DNA of 32,237 nt from Mesobacillus selenatarsenatis SF-1. Its GTDB lineage: Bacteria; Bacillota; Bacilli; Bacillales; Cytobacillaceae. This document shows positions 24,225-31,755 of this stretch, in pieces; within the stretch, counting starts at the first letter, position 1; each line of letters opens with the position of its first letter. The position numbers were made by a program, and so were the translations under genes. Below the pieces are notes generated by a model. That model was not told the DNA's origin. It searched no databases and worked only from the letters and a program-made list of their open reading frames with translations. The stretch spans positions 1 through 32,237 of the forward strand of contig NZ_BASE01000064.1 in assembly GCF_000813125.1 (NCBI RefSeq), written 5' to 3'.

Positions 24225-25499
24225 ATGAAATTAACGACTAAGATCTTGATTGGCCTTGGACTTGGCGCAATGACCGGGCTGATCCTCAACATTTTTTCAC
24301 CCGAATTGTTCACTGTTTTAGATAAATTCTTATTTACGCCTCTAGGTAAGATATTCATCAATTTAATCAGTATGCTCGTCGTACCAATTGTCCTGTTTTC
24401 GATTATCCTCGGAACTGCAGGATTAGGCGACCCTAAGAAACTCGGCAGGATTGGTTTTAAGACGGTAAGCTTCTTTTTAACGACAACAGCTATAGCTATT
24501 TCAATTGGTCTTGCGCTGGCATATTTAATCAAGCCTGGCTTGATGGGTCAGTTTGATACGAGTGGAGCAGAATTCAAAGCTGAAGAAGCTCCGCCAGTAA
24601 GCGAAACCTTTTTAAATCTTATTCCGGCAAACCCGTTTGAAGCACTGACAACTGGCAATATGCTGCAAGTTATCGTGTTTGCGCTATTCATTGGTATTGC
24701 TTTAACAGCACTTGGTAACAAAACGAGAGGAATTTTGAATCTGATTGAACAAGGAAATGAGATCATGATGTATCTAGTAGGCCTTGTCATGAAGTTTGCT
24801 CCGTACGGAACTTTTGGTTTAATCGCAACGGCGATCGGAAGCCAGGGAATCGACGCCATCAAGGCGATGGGAGTATACATGATTGTTGTTGTTCTGGCTC
24901 TAGTTGTCCATGCGTTCATTACTTATGGGTCAGGGGTATATTTCCTTGGAAAGAAAAATCCATTCTGGTTCTTTAAGCAATTCTCCCCGGCGATGGGGGT
25001 AGCCTTCAGTACATCGAGCAGTAATGCTACACTTCCGGTATCAATGGAAACAGCACAGAAGAACCTTCGTGTCCCTGAATCTGTCAGCAGCTTTGTTCAG
25101 CCTCTTGGAGCAACGATCAATATGGACGGAACGGCAATCATGCAGGGGGTGGCTACTGTCTTCATTGCACAGGTGTACGGTGCCGATCTAACAATGACCG
25201 AACTTCTTACGGTTGTCCTGACTGCGGTGCTAGCGAGTATTGGGACTGCAGGTGTTCCAGGCGTTGGTTTGATCATGCTGGCGATGGTACTCCAATCTGT
25301 AGGTCTGCCTGTTGAAGGGATTGGACTGATACTGGGCATCGACCGTTTGCTGGATATGGCTCGTACCGCTGTCAATATTACTGGCGATGCAGCTTGCGCG
25401 GTCATTGTCTCTGAATCTGAGAAAAAGCATGCAGTACGACCGGAGAAAAGCAAAGTGAAAAATGTGGCGGACAACCGCTCACTTGAATACTCTGAATAA
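24225..25499 (+). CDS. Dicarboxylate/amino acid:cation symporter (DAACS, GltP/DctA family)
   Basis: A 424-aa membrane symporter for glutamate, aspartate or C4-dicarboxylates. The serine-rich re-entrant hairpin AFSTSSSNATLPVS and the TM7/HP2 region NMDGTAIMQGVATVFIAQ are diagnostic, as is the C-terminal DRLLDMARTAVNITGDAACA. About eight helices and two hairpins are expected. Which substrate is used cannot be told from the sequence. ATG 24225 follows GGGAGGA. A possible promoter TTGACC (24136-24141), 17 nt, TTTATT lies 60 bp upstream. It is a single gene with its own terminator. Confidence 0.92.
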   Translation: MKLTTKILIGLGLGAMTGLILNIFSPELFTVLDKFLFTPLGKIFINLISMLVVPIVLFSIILGTAGLGDPKKLGRIGFKTVSFFLTTTAIAISIGLALAYLIKPGLMGQFDTSGAEFKAEEAPPVSETFLNLIPANPFEALTTGNMLQVIVFALFIGIALTALGNKTRGILNLIEQGNEIMMYLVGLVMKFAPYGTFGLIATAIGSQGIDAIKAMGVYMIVVVLALVVHAFITYGSGVYFLGKKNPFWFFKQFSPAMGVAFSTSSSNATLPVSMETAQKNLRVPESVSSFVQPLGATINMDGTAIMQGVATVFIAQVYGADLTMTELLTVVLTAVLASIGTAGVPGVGLIMLAMVLQSVGLPVEGIGLILGIDRLLDMARTAVNITGDAACAVIVSESEKKHAVRPEKSKVKNVADNRSLEYSE

Positions 25500-25506
25500 A
25501 GAGGAG

Positions 25507-25540
25507 AAGAGACCCTGCCGATTACTGCGGGGTCTCTTTG
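25507..25540 (+). terminator. Terminator after the symporter
   Basis: Stem AAGAGACCC / GGGTCTCTT, loop of 14 nt, followed by TG and AT-rich sequence. Confidence 0.85.
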
Positions 25541-25578
25541 TGATAAACAGGGTCTGCTAAAGCCCAGTTTTAATATTG

Positions 25579-26709
25579 CTAGTTTTCTATTCTTGTCAGA
25601 GGCAGCAGCATGATGAAGGACGTCTTGTCCGGTTCTGATGAACAGGCGAGAATTCCTTTATGCTTTTCGATGATTTCCCGGCAGACGAACAAACCGAGTC
25701 CGGTTCCAAGTGTTTTGGTTGTGACGAATGGTTCGAAAATGGTTTTTAGTAACTGGTCAGGAATGATTGGCCCATTATTCGAAATCTCAATTTTGATATG
25801 GGTATCATTCACGAAAAATCCATTTATTTCAATCTGTGGATCGTCACGGTACTGGCTCAATACATCAATGGCATTAAAGATGATATTGATGAGGACCTGC
25901 CTGATTTCATCAGCATAGCCGTACAATTCCATATCGTCTGCCACTCTCTTGATAATCCGGACCTTTGTGTCAAGGATGCTGGGATATAGGAAATTCAATA
26001 CTTCCTCAATCATTTTATTCAATGAGAATAGGGTCTTCTCTTTTCCAATCAGCTCTTTTTTTGATAAAAGCAGGAATTGCGAAATCCGGAAATTCAATTG
26101 CTCCAACTCGCTCGAGATGATATCGAGATACTTCATATCTTCATGTTCGGATTTTAATAACTGAATGAAGCCCTGGATGGAAGTTAGCGGGTTGCGGAAT
26201 TCATGGATGAAGCTTGATGTCATTTGGCCAAGCAATGTCAGTCTGTCCTTATGTGTTGAATCGATGAACTGGTTCTTCTCTTCGATGATCTTGTTTTTCT
26301 GTTCATTGTAATAGGATACAGCATAATACAAGAAGGTATCAAAACAATAATTGATCCGATTGATCGCCTCCTGCATTTCCTCCCATTCCATATTCATTTT
26401 GTGAAGGTGCTTGTAGAGAACAGATCGTCCTGAATTGACATTATAGACAAAATCACCAATATTGATGTCAGCGCGAACTCGCTCTTCTCCGACCATAAAA
26501 GCAAGCTTTTGGATGTGTTCTTCCAATTCTTCACTTGTCTTGGAAAATACCGAAAGAATGATTACATACATTCTCTCAGCGTTCTTGCTTATTTTCTCTT
26601 TATATGGATCATCTTCTGAAACGATTATATTCTCCGTCCAGTCGGCAATGAGTTTTTCCTTTTCACTAGTCAGGAAGCTAAGCAATCGGTTATCCGTAAT
26701 TGGCAGCAT
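25579..26709 (-). CDS. Sporulation-type histidine kinase with globin-like sensor domain
   Basis: Soluble kinase of 376 aa. The N-terminal about 150 residues are all-helical, beginning LSFLTSEKEKLIADWTENI. They resemble the HisK_N globin-fold sensor of Bacillus anthracis sporulation kinase BA2291, the domain that plasmid proteins pXO1-118 and pXO2-61 mimic. HisKA follows, with His169 in FIHEFRNPLTSIQGFIQLL, then HATPase_c (N-box INIIFNAIDVL, ISNNGP in place of the usual D-x-G-x-G, F-box and GTGLGLFVC). ATG 26709 has GGGGGA 9 nt upstream. The promoter region carries a Spo0A box and a sigH-like promoter. No partner regulator is adjacent, so input to the Spo0F-Spo0A phosphorelay is inferred. Confidence 0.88.
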   Translation of the reverse strand: MLPITDNRLLSFLTSEKEKLIADWTENIIVSEDDPYKEKISKNAERMYVIILSVFSKTSEELEEHIQKLAFMVGEERVRADINIGDFVYNVNSGRSVLYKHLHKMNMEWEEMQEAINRINYCFDTFLYYAVSYYNEQKNKIIEEKNQFIDSTHKDRLTLLGQMTSSFIHEFRNPLTSIQGFIQLLKSEHEDMKYLDIISSELEQLNFRISQFLLLSKKELIGKEKTLFSLNKMIEEVLNFLYPSILDTKVRIIKRVADDMELYGYADEIRQVLINIIFNAIDVLSQYRDDPQIEINGFFVNDTHIKIEISNNGPIIPDQLLKTIFEPFVTTKTLGTGLGLFVCREIIEKHKGILACSSEPDKTSFIMLLPLTRIEN

Positions 26710-26747
26710 TTCATTAAGTCCCCCAGTTTTTCATATCGGTATTAAAG

Positions 26748-26780
26748 ATTCGAGGAAAATCATGAAATCCCTTTGTCGAA
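26748..26780 (-). promoter_or_regulatory. sigH-like promoter with Spo0A box
   Basis: On the minus strand a -35-like AAAGGGATT (26774-26766), 13 nt, then CGAAT (26752-26748); this is close to the sigH pattern. The perfect 0A box TTTGTCGAA lies on the plus strand at 26772-26780, touching the -35. The kinase start codon is about 40 bp downstream. Confidence 0.6.
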
Positions 26781-26919
26781 TATTGAGAACATCCGCTGAA
26801 TTGCGTCGAATAGCTAAAATCGTGACAAAAGACCGATTTTTTTAGCAACAATGAGAGAGTTTTGTCTATTGAGTCATCGACATTTATTGGATAGCCCAGA
26901 GTTTGCAGAAAGGTTATAC

Positions 26920-26948
26920 TTGTTATTGGATAGTAGACGTAGTATATT
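26920..26948 (+). promoter_or_regulatory. sigA promoter of the thiT leader
   Basis: TTGTTA (26920-26925), 17-nt spacer, TATATT (26943-26948), about 22 bp upstream of the TPP aptamer. Confidence 0.65.
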
Positions 26949-26970
26949 CATAGTGTAGAAATTAAATAAT

Positions 26971-27065
26971 AACCACAAGGGGAGCTGCGTAAAGCAGCTG
27001 AGAGTGAGCGGCCGAGTTCTTACCCTTTGAACCTGTTAGTTAATGCTAGCGAAGGAATGTGGATG
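26971..27065 (+). promoter_or_regulatory. TPP (THI-box) riboswitch
   Basis: Conserved THI-box blocks in order: GGGGAGC, GCTGAGAGTGAG, ACCCTTTGAACCTG and TAATGCTAGCGAAGGAA. P1 is closed by CCACA/TGTGG. Binding of thiamine pyrophosphate should favour the terminator that follows and so turn off the thiamine transporter gene. Confidence 0.97.
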
Positions 27066-27072
27066 CGATAGG

Positions 27073-27118
27073 AAAGCAATCTTGGGAATCCTATATCGAT
27101 CCCCACGATTGCTTTTTT
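27073..27118 (+). terminator. TPP-riboswitch terminator
   Basis: Stem AAAGCAATC / GATTGCTTT with an inner TGGGA/TCCCC pairing, followed by seven T's, 65 bp before the thiT start. Confidence 0.9.
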
Positions 27119-27183
27119 TGTTTCTGAAGCAGAAAAGGCGTGTTAGAAACGGACCTCATTCTGAAAAGAAGGAGGAACAAAAG

Positions 27184-27795
27184 ATGAAACAAAAACAGAC
27201 TCTCTTTTTAGTGGAAATTGCCGTATTTTCCGCACTGGCTTATTTGCTTGATTTATTTTCAGGATTCATTTTCTCAAGAATCTGGCCTCAGGGTGGTTCA
27301 GTATCGATTGCGATGGTACCTGTATTCCTGATGGCATTTCGCTGGGGAGTAAAGGGCGGGGCAATAACCGGGCTGCTGTTAGGACTATTGCAATTTATTC
27401 TTGGCTTCTCGCAAATTTATCACCCTGTACAGGGACTCATCGATTATTTGGTAGCTTTCACCGTGCTTGGGATTGCGGGGATTTTTGCCAGACAGATCAA
27501 GGACAGCATCCAAAATAGCGATAAGAAGAAATGGATTGGTTTTATCATCGCTGGTACCTTCATTGGGAGCTTGCTCCGTTTTATCGCTCATTTCTTTTCA
27601 GGCTGGATTTTCTTTGGAGTCTGGGCGCCAGAAGGACAGCAAGCGTGGCTGTATTCTATTATCTATAACGGCACTTACATGATTCCGAGCATGATTTTGA
27701 GTGCCATTATCGTCATTCTTGTCATCGGAAATGCTCCGGCTAGGATGGTTAAATCCACACAAATTAGAAATAAAAATGATGTGAAGGAGAGCTGA
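27184..27795 (+). CDS. thiT: ThiT, thiamine-specific S component of an ECF transporter
   Basis: A 203-aa membrane protein with about six helices that captures thiamine and docks with the shared energy-coupling module EcfA1-EcfA2-EcfT encoded elsewhere. YuaJ/ThiT-family signatures are LVEIAVFSALAYLLDL, the substrate loop WPQGGSVSIAMVPVFLMAFRWG, and the conserved GLLLGLLQFI and RFIAHFFSGWIFFG segments. ATG 27184 follows AAGGAGGAACAAA; an upstream in-frame extension would translate the riboswitch terminator and is rejected. The TPP riboswitch directly upstream confirms the substrate pathway. It is monocistronic, and the stop codon lies inside the terminator stem. Confidence 0.95.
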   Translation: MKQKQTLFLVEIAVFSALAYLLDLFSGFIFSRIWPQGGSVSIAMVPVFLMAFRWGVKGGAITGLLLGLLQFILGFSQIYHPVQGLIDYLVAFTVLGIAGIFARQIKDSIQNSDKKKWIGFIIAGTFIGSLLRFIAHFFSGWIFFGVWAPEGQQAWLYSIIYNGTYMIPSMILSAIIVILVIGNAPARMVKSTQIRNKNDVKES

Positions 27796-27812
27796 AAAAG
27801 CTCTCCTGTTTT
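27785..27812 (+). terminator. Terminator of thiT
   Basis: AGGAGAGCT-GAAAA-AGCTCTCCT followed by GTTTTT; the thiT stop codon TGA is at its apex. Confidence 0.9.
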
Positions 27813-27923
27813 TATGTCCGATTAATACCCCGTGAAGTATATGGTCGAGATAAAGTGATCCCTGGTGAAAATATTGTCAATTATATGGAGTTTGAATAAA
27901 ATACACGTTTGCAGCTGAGTTAT

Positions 27924-27939
27924 AGTGACATAAGTCACA
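27924..27939. promoter_or_regulatory. Fnr/Crp-type site upstream of feoAB
   Basis: AGTGA-CATAAG-TCACA, one mismatch from the TGTGA-N6-TCACA consensus used by Bacillus Fnr. Anaerobic control of ferrous-iron uptake would be sensible, but the promoter itself is not clear. Confidence 0.5.
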
Positions 27940-27968
27940 GTGGAAGTCGAGCTAAACTGGTTAAATAA

Positions 27969-27983
27969 AGATAATCATTCTCA
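27969..27983. promoter_or_regulatory. Candidate Fur box upstream of feoAB
   Basis: AGATAAT-C-ATTCTCA fits the 7-1-7 Fur consensus TGATAAT-N-ATTATCA with two mismatches. It lies about 80 bp before feoA, in a position suited to iron-dependent repression. Confidence 0.6.
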
Positions 27984-28064
27984 TTTAGAAAAAAACAGGT
28001 ATAAAAGTGAAAATCAACATAAATTCTCATAAAAACTAACAAAAACTAGAAAAAGGTGATGGCT

Positions 28065-28289
28065 ATGCTGGGAAAATTAAAGACTGGTGAAAAAGGCCGG
28101 ATCATGAATATTGCGAGTGCAGATAAATTTGTCAGAAGAAGATTACTTGATTTGGGAATAGCGGAAGGCTCAGAAGTGTGCGTAAAATGCATCCTGCCTT
28201 TTGGTGGCCCAGTCATGGTTGAATCCTGCGGGCAATGCATCGGCATCCGCCGCAAAGAAGCACTAAGAATTGAAGTGGAGCGAGTATGA
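28065..28289 (+). CDS. feoA: FeoA, ferrous iron transport accessory protein
   Basis: A 74-aa SH3-like cytoplasmic protein that associates with FeoB and is needed for Fe(II) uptake. It starts MLGKLKTGEKGRI and contains the family blocks RRRLLDLGIAEGSEV and GGPVMVE, ending GIRRKEALRIEVERV. It has three cysteines (CVKC and SCGQC areas), more than usual. ATG 28065 has AAAAGGTG 6-7 nt upstream; the earlier GTG and ATG overlap that site. Its stop overlaps the feoB start (ATGA), so the two are translationally coupled. Confidence 0.93.
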   Translation: MLGKLKTGEKGRIMNIASADKFVRRRLLDLGIAEGSEVCVKCILPFGGPVMVESCGQCIGIRRKEALRIEVERV

Positions 28290-30298
28290 TGAATATTGCG
28301 CTCATTGGCAACCCAAACACTGGAAAAACTTCATTGTTTAATAACTTAACAGGTTCCTATGAATATGTAGGCAACTGGAGCGGTGTAACGGTCGAAAAGA
28401 AAGTAGGCATTTTTAAGAATGGAAAGGATCAGCTTATTGACCTTCCAGGAGTCTATACTCTCAATCCCCTTTCTAAAGATGAGGGTGTCGTTACAAATTT
28501 CTTCCTGAATGAACCATTTGAAAAGCTTCTGAATATCCTGGATGCTTCTCAGTTAAGGCGCAATTTACACCTTACTTTGCAGCTATTGGAATACGGTGCA
28601 CCGGTCATAATTGGCTTAAACATGCTGGATGTGGCGAAAAACAGGGGGATACAAATTGATATTGCCAAACTGTCTGAATCACTGGGAGTTAATGTAGCCC
28701 CTGTTGTTGCCAGGTCAGGCAAGGGGTGTGACGAGCTTGCAGAGCTGGTGACTGCTGGAGCTGTCGGAACAGGGAAGAACAATCTCGTTTATTATGGAAA
28801 AGCGATTGAAGCTGGAATCCTGGAGCTTGAGAACAAGCTGGCAGGGAAGATAAAGCACCCCGTTCGCTGGCTTGCTCTTCAACTGTTTGAAGGCAATCCA
28901 TATGTAAAAAATTATTTGGAAACAATTTTGCCGATTGAGGAAATAGAAAAATTAATCAACTCAGTTACTGTTGACCAGCAACAAAATGCAGACAGCAAAC
29001 AAGCGCTTGACCAGGTAATTCACCGGAAGCGAAGTGAAGCGATAGATAAAATAGTATCTGCTGCTACCACAAAACAGGAGAATAAAAAGGTTCCTCTGAC
29101 TGAGAAGGTTGACATGGTCGTAACGAATAAATTTCTCGGAATCCCGATTTTTCTAGTCCTTATGTATGTCATGTTCATGCTTACCTTTGACTGGCTTGGC
29201 TTTCCGCTGTCAGACGCATTGGATTCATTTTTGTCCGGACCATTAACATCGGGGATTACAGCAGCATTGGCTGCGGCAGGTGCTTCAACATTCATCAAAG
29301 ATCTTATTCTTGACGGAATCGTTGCCGGGGTAGGGGGAGTCCTCGTCTTTGTGCCGCAGATCTTCATTTTGTTCTTTTTCATATCCTTGCTTGAGGATTC
29401 AGGTTATATGGCCCGTGTCGCGCTAGTAATGGACCGCCTGATGGAATCAGTCGGCCTGAACGGAAAGGCGTTCATTCCGATGATGATCGGATTCGGCTGT
29501 AACGTACCAGGAATTATGGCAGCAAGGACGATTGAGACGCCAAAGGAAAGGCTGATGACCATCCTGTTGACGCCTCTTATGTCATGTTCAGCCCGATTGC
29601 CTGTATATGCCTTGTTTGTCGGAGCGTTTTTTGTAGAACAGAAAGCAGCTGTCGTCTTGAGTTTGTATGTATTAGGAGTAGTGATTGCACTTATTCTGGC
29701 CAAAGTATTCTCGAAGACTCTTTTGAAGGGTGAAACTTCGGTATTCGTCATTGAGCTTCCGCCATACAGGCTGCCACAGGCAAGAGCGCTTTGGAGAAGT
29801 ACATGGGATAAGGGAAAGGGATTCGTAAAGAAGGCGGGAACCTTCATTTTTGCCGGCTCCGTCCTGATCTGGCTGCTTGCCTATGCTGGTCCGGAAGGTG
29901 TGAATGTCAGCATGGATGACAGCTATTTAGCTCTACTTGGAGGTATATTCGCTCCATTATTTGCCCCTATAGGCTTTGGCACATGGCAGGCAAGTGCATC
30001 CCTTTTCACAGGGTTCCTGGCAAAAGAAGCTATTATTTCAACAATGAATATCATTTATTTTGTACCAGATGAAGCAAGTCTGCAAGGTTTGCTAGCTGCC
30101 CATTATACTCCACTTGCTGCATACAGTTTCATGGCATTCATCTTGTTATACATTCCATGTCTTGCAACGGTCGCAACCATTTATAAAGAAACTGGTTCTA
30201 GACGCTGGACCGCTTTTTCAATCGCCTATGCCCTGGTTATCGCATATGTCTTGTCTCTGGTTATTTATCAGGGCGGTAGGTTGTTAGGATTAACCTAA
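28286..30298 (+). CDS. feoB: FeoB, GTPase-coupled ferrous iron transporter
   Basis: A 670-aa Fe(II) transporter. The N-terminal G domain has G1 GNPNTGKT (residues 8-15), a switch-I Thr in WSGVTVEKK, G3 DLPG, G4 NMLD and G5-like ARSGKG, with a helical GDI-like region (about 165-270). The membrane part has two Gate repeats, with GFGCNVPGIMAARTIE carrying the conserved Cys, MSCSARLPVYALF, and FTGFLAKEAIISTM. Length is typical of Firmicute FeoB. ATG 28286 overlaps the feoA stop; ATG 28289 is an equivalent alternative. It forms an operon with feoA and the small Cys-rich gene after it. Confidence 0.96.
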   Translation: MMNIALIGNPNTGKTSLFNNLTGSYEYVGNWSGVTVEKKVGIFKNGKDQLIDLPGVYTLNPLSKDEGVVTNFFLNEPFEKLLNILDASQLRRNLHLTLQLLEYGAPVIIGLNMLDVAKNRGIQIDIAKLSESLGVNVAPVVARSGKGCDELAELVTAGAVGTGKNNLVYYGKAIEAGILELENKLAGKIKHPVRWLALQLFEGNPYVKNYLETILPIEEIEKLINSVTVDQQQNADSKQALDQVIHRKRSEAIDKIVSAATTKQENKKVPLTEKVDMVVTNKFLGIPIFLVLMYVMFMLTFDWLGFPLSDALDSFLSGPLTSGITAALAAAGASTFIKDLILDGIVAGVGGVLVFVPQIFILFFFISLLEDSGYMARVALVMDRLMESVGLNGKAFIPMMIGFGCNVPGIMAARTIETPKERLMTILLTPLMSCSARLPVYALFVGAFFVEQKAAVVLSLYVLGVVIALILAKVFSKTLLKGETSVFVIELPPYRLPQARALWRSTWDKGKGFVKKAGTFIFAGSVLIWLLAYAGPEGVNVSMDDSYLALLGGIFAPLFAPIGFGTWQASASLFTGFLAKEAIISTMNIIYFVPDEASLQGLLAAHYTPLAAYSFMAFILLYIPCLATVATIYKETGSRRWTAFSIAYALVIAYVLSLVIYQGGRLLGLT

Positions 30299-30319
30299 GC
30301 CCGGAAGGAGGACGGATCT

Positions 30320-30481
30320 ATGATCGCAAACATATTAATCGGCGGTGCTATATTCGGATATGCCGGCTGGGCCTTCTACCGATTCATCAAGAAATCGAAA
30401 GAAGGGAAATGCGCTGCTTGTTCCATCCAAAGCTCATGTTCAAGCAACTGCAGCGTCAGCCAGGAAAAAAAGATAAAATAA
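30320..30481 (+). CDS. FeoB-associated Cys-rich membrane protein
   Basis: A 53-aa protein. One transmembrane helix (about residues 3-22, ILIGGAIFGYAGWAFYRF) is followed by a basic stretch and a cysteine-rich tail with CAACS, SSC and SNCS. This layout and its place right after feoB match the FeoB-associated Cys-rich family, thought to replace FeoC as an iron-handling or regulatory partner. ATG 30320 follows GGAAGGAGG, 21 bp after the feoB stop. A strong terminator comes right after its stop, closing the operon. Confidence 0.85.
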   Translation: MIANILIGGAIFGYAGWAFYRFIKKSKEGKCAACSIQSSCSSNCSVSQEKKIK

Positions 30482-30486
30482 TTCAG

Positions 30487-30516
30487 AAGGAATGCAGTCT
30501 GCTGCATTCCTTTTTT
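30487..30516 (+). terminator. Terminator of the feo operon
   Basis: Stem GGAATGCAG / CTGCATTCC followed by six T's, within 10 bp of the last stop codon. Confidence 0.92.
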
Positions 30517-30572
30517 AAAACAGACTTTCTTATTAAATGATAGAAAAAATATTTTTAATTCTAACTAATTAG

Positions 30573-30586
30573 GTGTAAAATTACAC
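30573..30586. promoter_or_regulatory. Candidate operator of the XRE regulator
   Basis: Perfect 6-2-6 dyad GTGTAA-AA-TTACAC, 27 bp before the start of the regulator gene. Symmetry and position suit autoregulation. Confidence 0.5.
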
Positions 30587-30613
30587 TAAAAGCATTTTAA
30601 AGGAATGAAGCGG

Positions 30614-31078
30614 ATGACGAGGGATGAAATCATTAGCAGGGTCTCGGAAAAAGTTAGGGTGCTGCGGGCAGAAGTTGGTTATACACAGGATAAAATGGCT
30701 GATATCATTGGAATCTCCAAAAAGACGCTTGTCCAGATTGAAAAAGGCAGAGCCCAAGCCGGCTGGTCGACAGTAGTGACCATATGCGCCTTGTTCAGGG
30801 AAACAGAAACAATCCAGTTTTTGTTCGGCAATGAACCACTTGAGGTCCTTGAAACCATTGCACATGAAGGGACAGATTATCGAAAAGAGAAAACATTGGG
30901 CGGCAAAGTCTGGTGGAGGGAAGTAGCCAGAGATGGAGGATTTGTCATGCAGCAAAACATTCTGAGCCAGCATTACAGGATTCTAGATCAAGATGACTTT
31001 CGGATATTCAGTAGTTTTGAGGAAACTGAAACAAAAGAGCGGTTAGAGGAAATCGCAGCTGAAGCGCTGAAGGGATAA
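30614..31078 (+). CDS. XRE-family helix-turn-helix transcriptional regulator
   Basis: A 154-aa regulator. The N-terminal HTH_XRE domain (about 10-65) reads LRAEVGYTQDKMADIIGISKKTLVQIEKGR, and the C-terminal half contains GGKVWWREVARDGGFVMQQN and HYRILDQDDFRIF. The C-terminal half is not a domain I can name. ATG 30614 is preferred since AAAGGA lies 9 nt upstream; ATG 30605 touches that site. A dyad lies upstream and a bidirectional terminator follows. No target gene is obvious; the feo operon upstream and the universal stress gene downstream have their own signals. Confidence 0.85.
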   Translation: MTRDEIISRVSEKVRVLRAEVGYTQDKMADIIGISKKTLVQIEKGRAQAGWSTVVTICALFRETETIQFLFGNEPLEVLETIAHEGTDYRKEKTLGGKVWWREVARDGGFVMQQNILSQHYRILDQDDFRIFSSFEETETKERLEEIAAEALKG

Positions 31079-31118
31079 GCGAGTATAGCGCTGGAACGCA
31101 GTATATTTCAAAAATAAT

Positions 31119-31151
31119 AAACAGCCGGATGGTATAATCCGGCTGTTTTTG
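31119..31151. terminator. Bidirectional terminator between XRE gene and usp
   Basis: AACAGCCGGA / TCCGGCTGTT with flanking A and T runs, between convergent genes. Confidence 0.92.
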
Positions 31152-31155
31152 GCTT

Positions 31156-31674
31156 CTATTTTGCAATAAGAACATGGCAATGTGCGTTATTGGCTACCTT
31201 TTGACTAACGCCACCAAGAATTTTACGCTTGATACCTTCATTTCCCGATTGGCCTATGATGATTAAATCAGCATCTACATCCACTGCAAATTCTAAAATA
31301 CTCTCGGCTGGACTTCCATCCAGGGTGGAGTATTCAGTATCCATATTAAGAGGATCCAGTTCGGCCTTTGCGTTGTTAAAAGCTTGTTCAGAGCTGTGGG
31401 TAATGATTGAGTGCTCTGATTTATCGAGTGCACCTTGCTCCATAGCCAGTGGTGGCACCTGGATGCCATCTGCCGGAAAATTGTTGATGGGCAGATGCTC
31501 AATAGGGCGCTCAGTAGATTCCACCAATTCGCTTTTGACTTTTTCCTCATATACATGGCCAACATATAATTTTACGCCTTCTTTATCTCTAGTGATCTCC
31601 TTTGCCAATTGCAGAGCTTTCTTGCTGCCTTCAGAATCATCGTAAGCGAGAACCACTTTTTTTATTCCAGCCAT
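31156..31674 (-). CDS. Universal stress protein (UspA family)
   Basis: A 172-aa cytoplasmic UspA-fold protein. The first strand is KKVVLAYDDSEGSKKAL, and the C-terminal ATP-binding signature G-x2-G-x9-G-S/T type is visible in IIIGQSGNEGIKRKILGGVSQKV, so nucleotide binding is expected. It is longer than the usual 140-150 aa because of a central insert (about 60-95). ATG 31674 has GGAGG 8-10 nt upstream; a TTG further up precedes the ribosome site and is rejected. Two sigB-like promoters upstream suggest general-stress induction. Confidence 0.9.
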   Translation of the reverse strand: MAGIKKVVLAYDDSEGSKKALQLAKEITRDKEGVKLYVGHVYEEKVKSELVESTERPIEHLPINNFPADGIQVPPLAMEQGALDKSEHSIITHSSEQAFNNAKAELDPLNMDTEYSTLDGSPAESILEFAVDVDADLIIIGQSGNEGIKRKILGGVSQKVANNAHCHVLIAK

Positions 31675-31711
31675 AAGATCAACCTCCAAGATTAGTACGT
31701 CTTACTATTCA

Positions 31712-31737
31712 ATACCCATTTTTTAAATAAAACTAAC
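31712..31737 (-). promoter_or_regulatory. Candidate sigB promoter, proximal
   Basis: GTTAGT (31737-31732), 14 nt, GGGTAT (31717-31712) on the minus strand; consensus is GTTTAA-N12-14-GGGTAT. Confidence 0.55.
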
Positions 31738-31755
31738 TGACCTAATAAATTCCAA

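Noticed and set aside
27043-27183. N-terminal extension of thiT
   Set aside because: In frame but it would translate the end of the TPP aptamer and its terminator; AAGGAGG points to ATG 27184.
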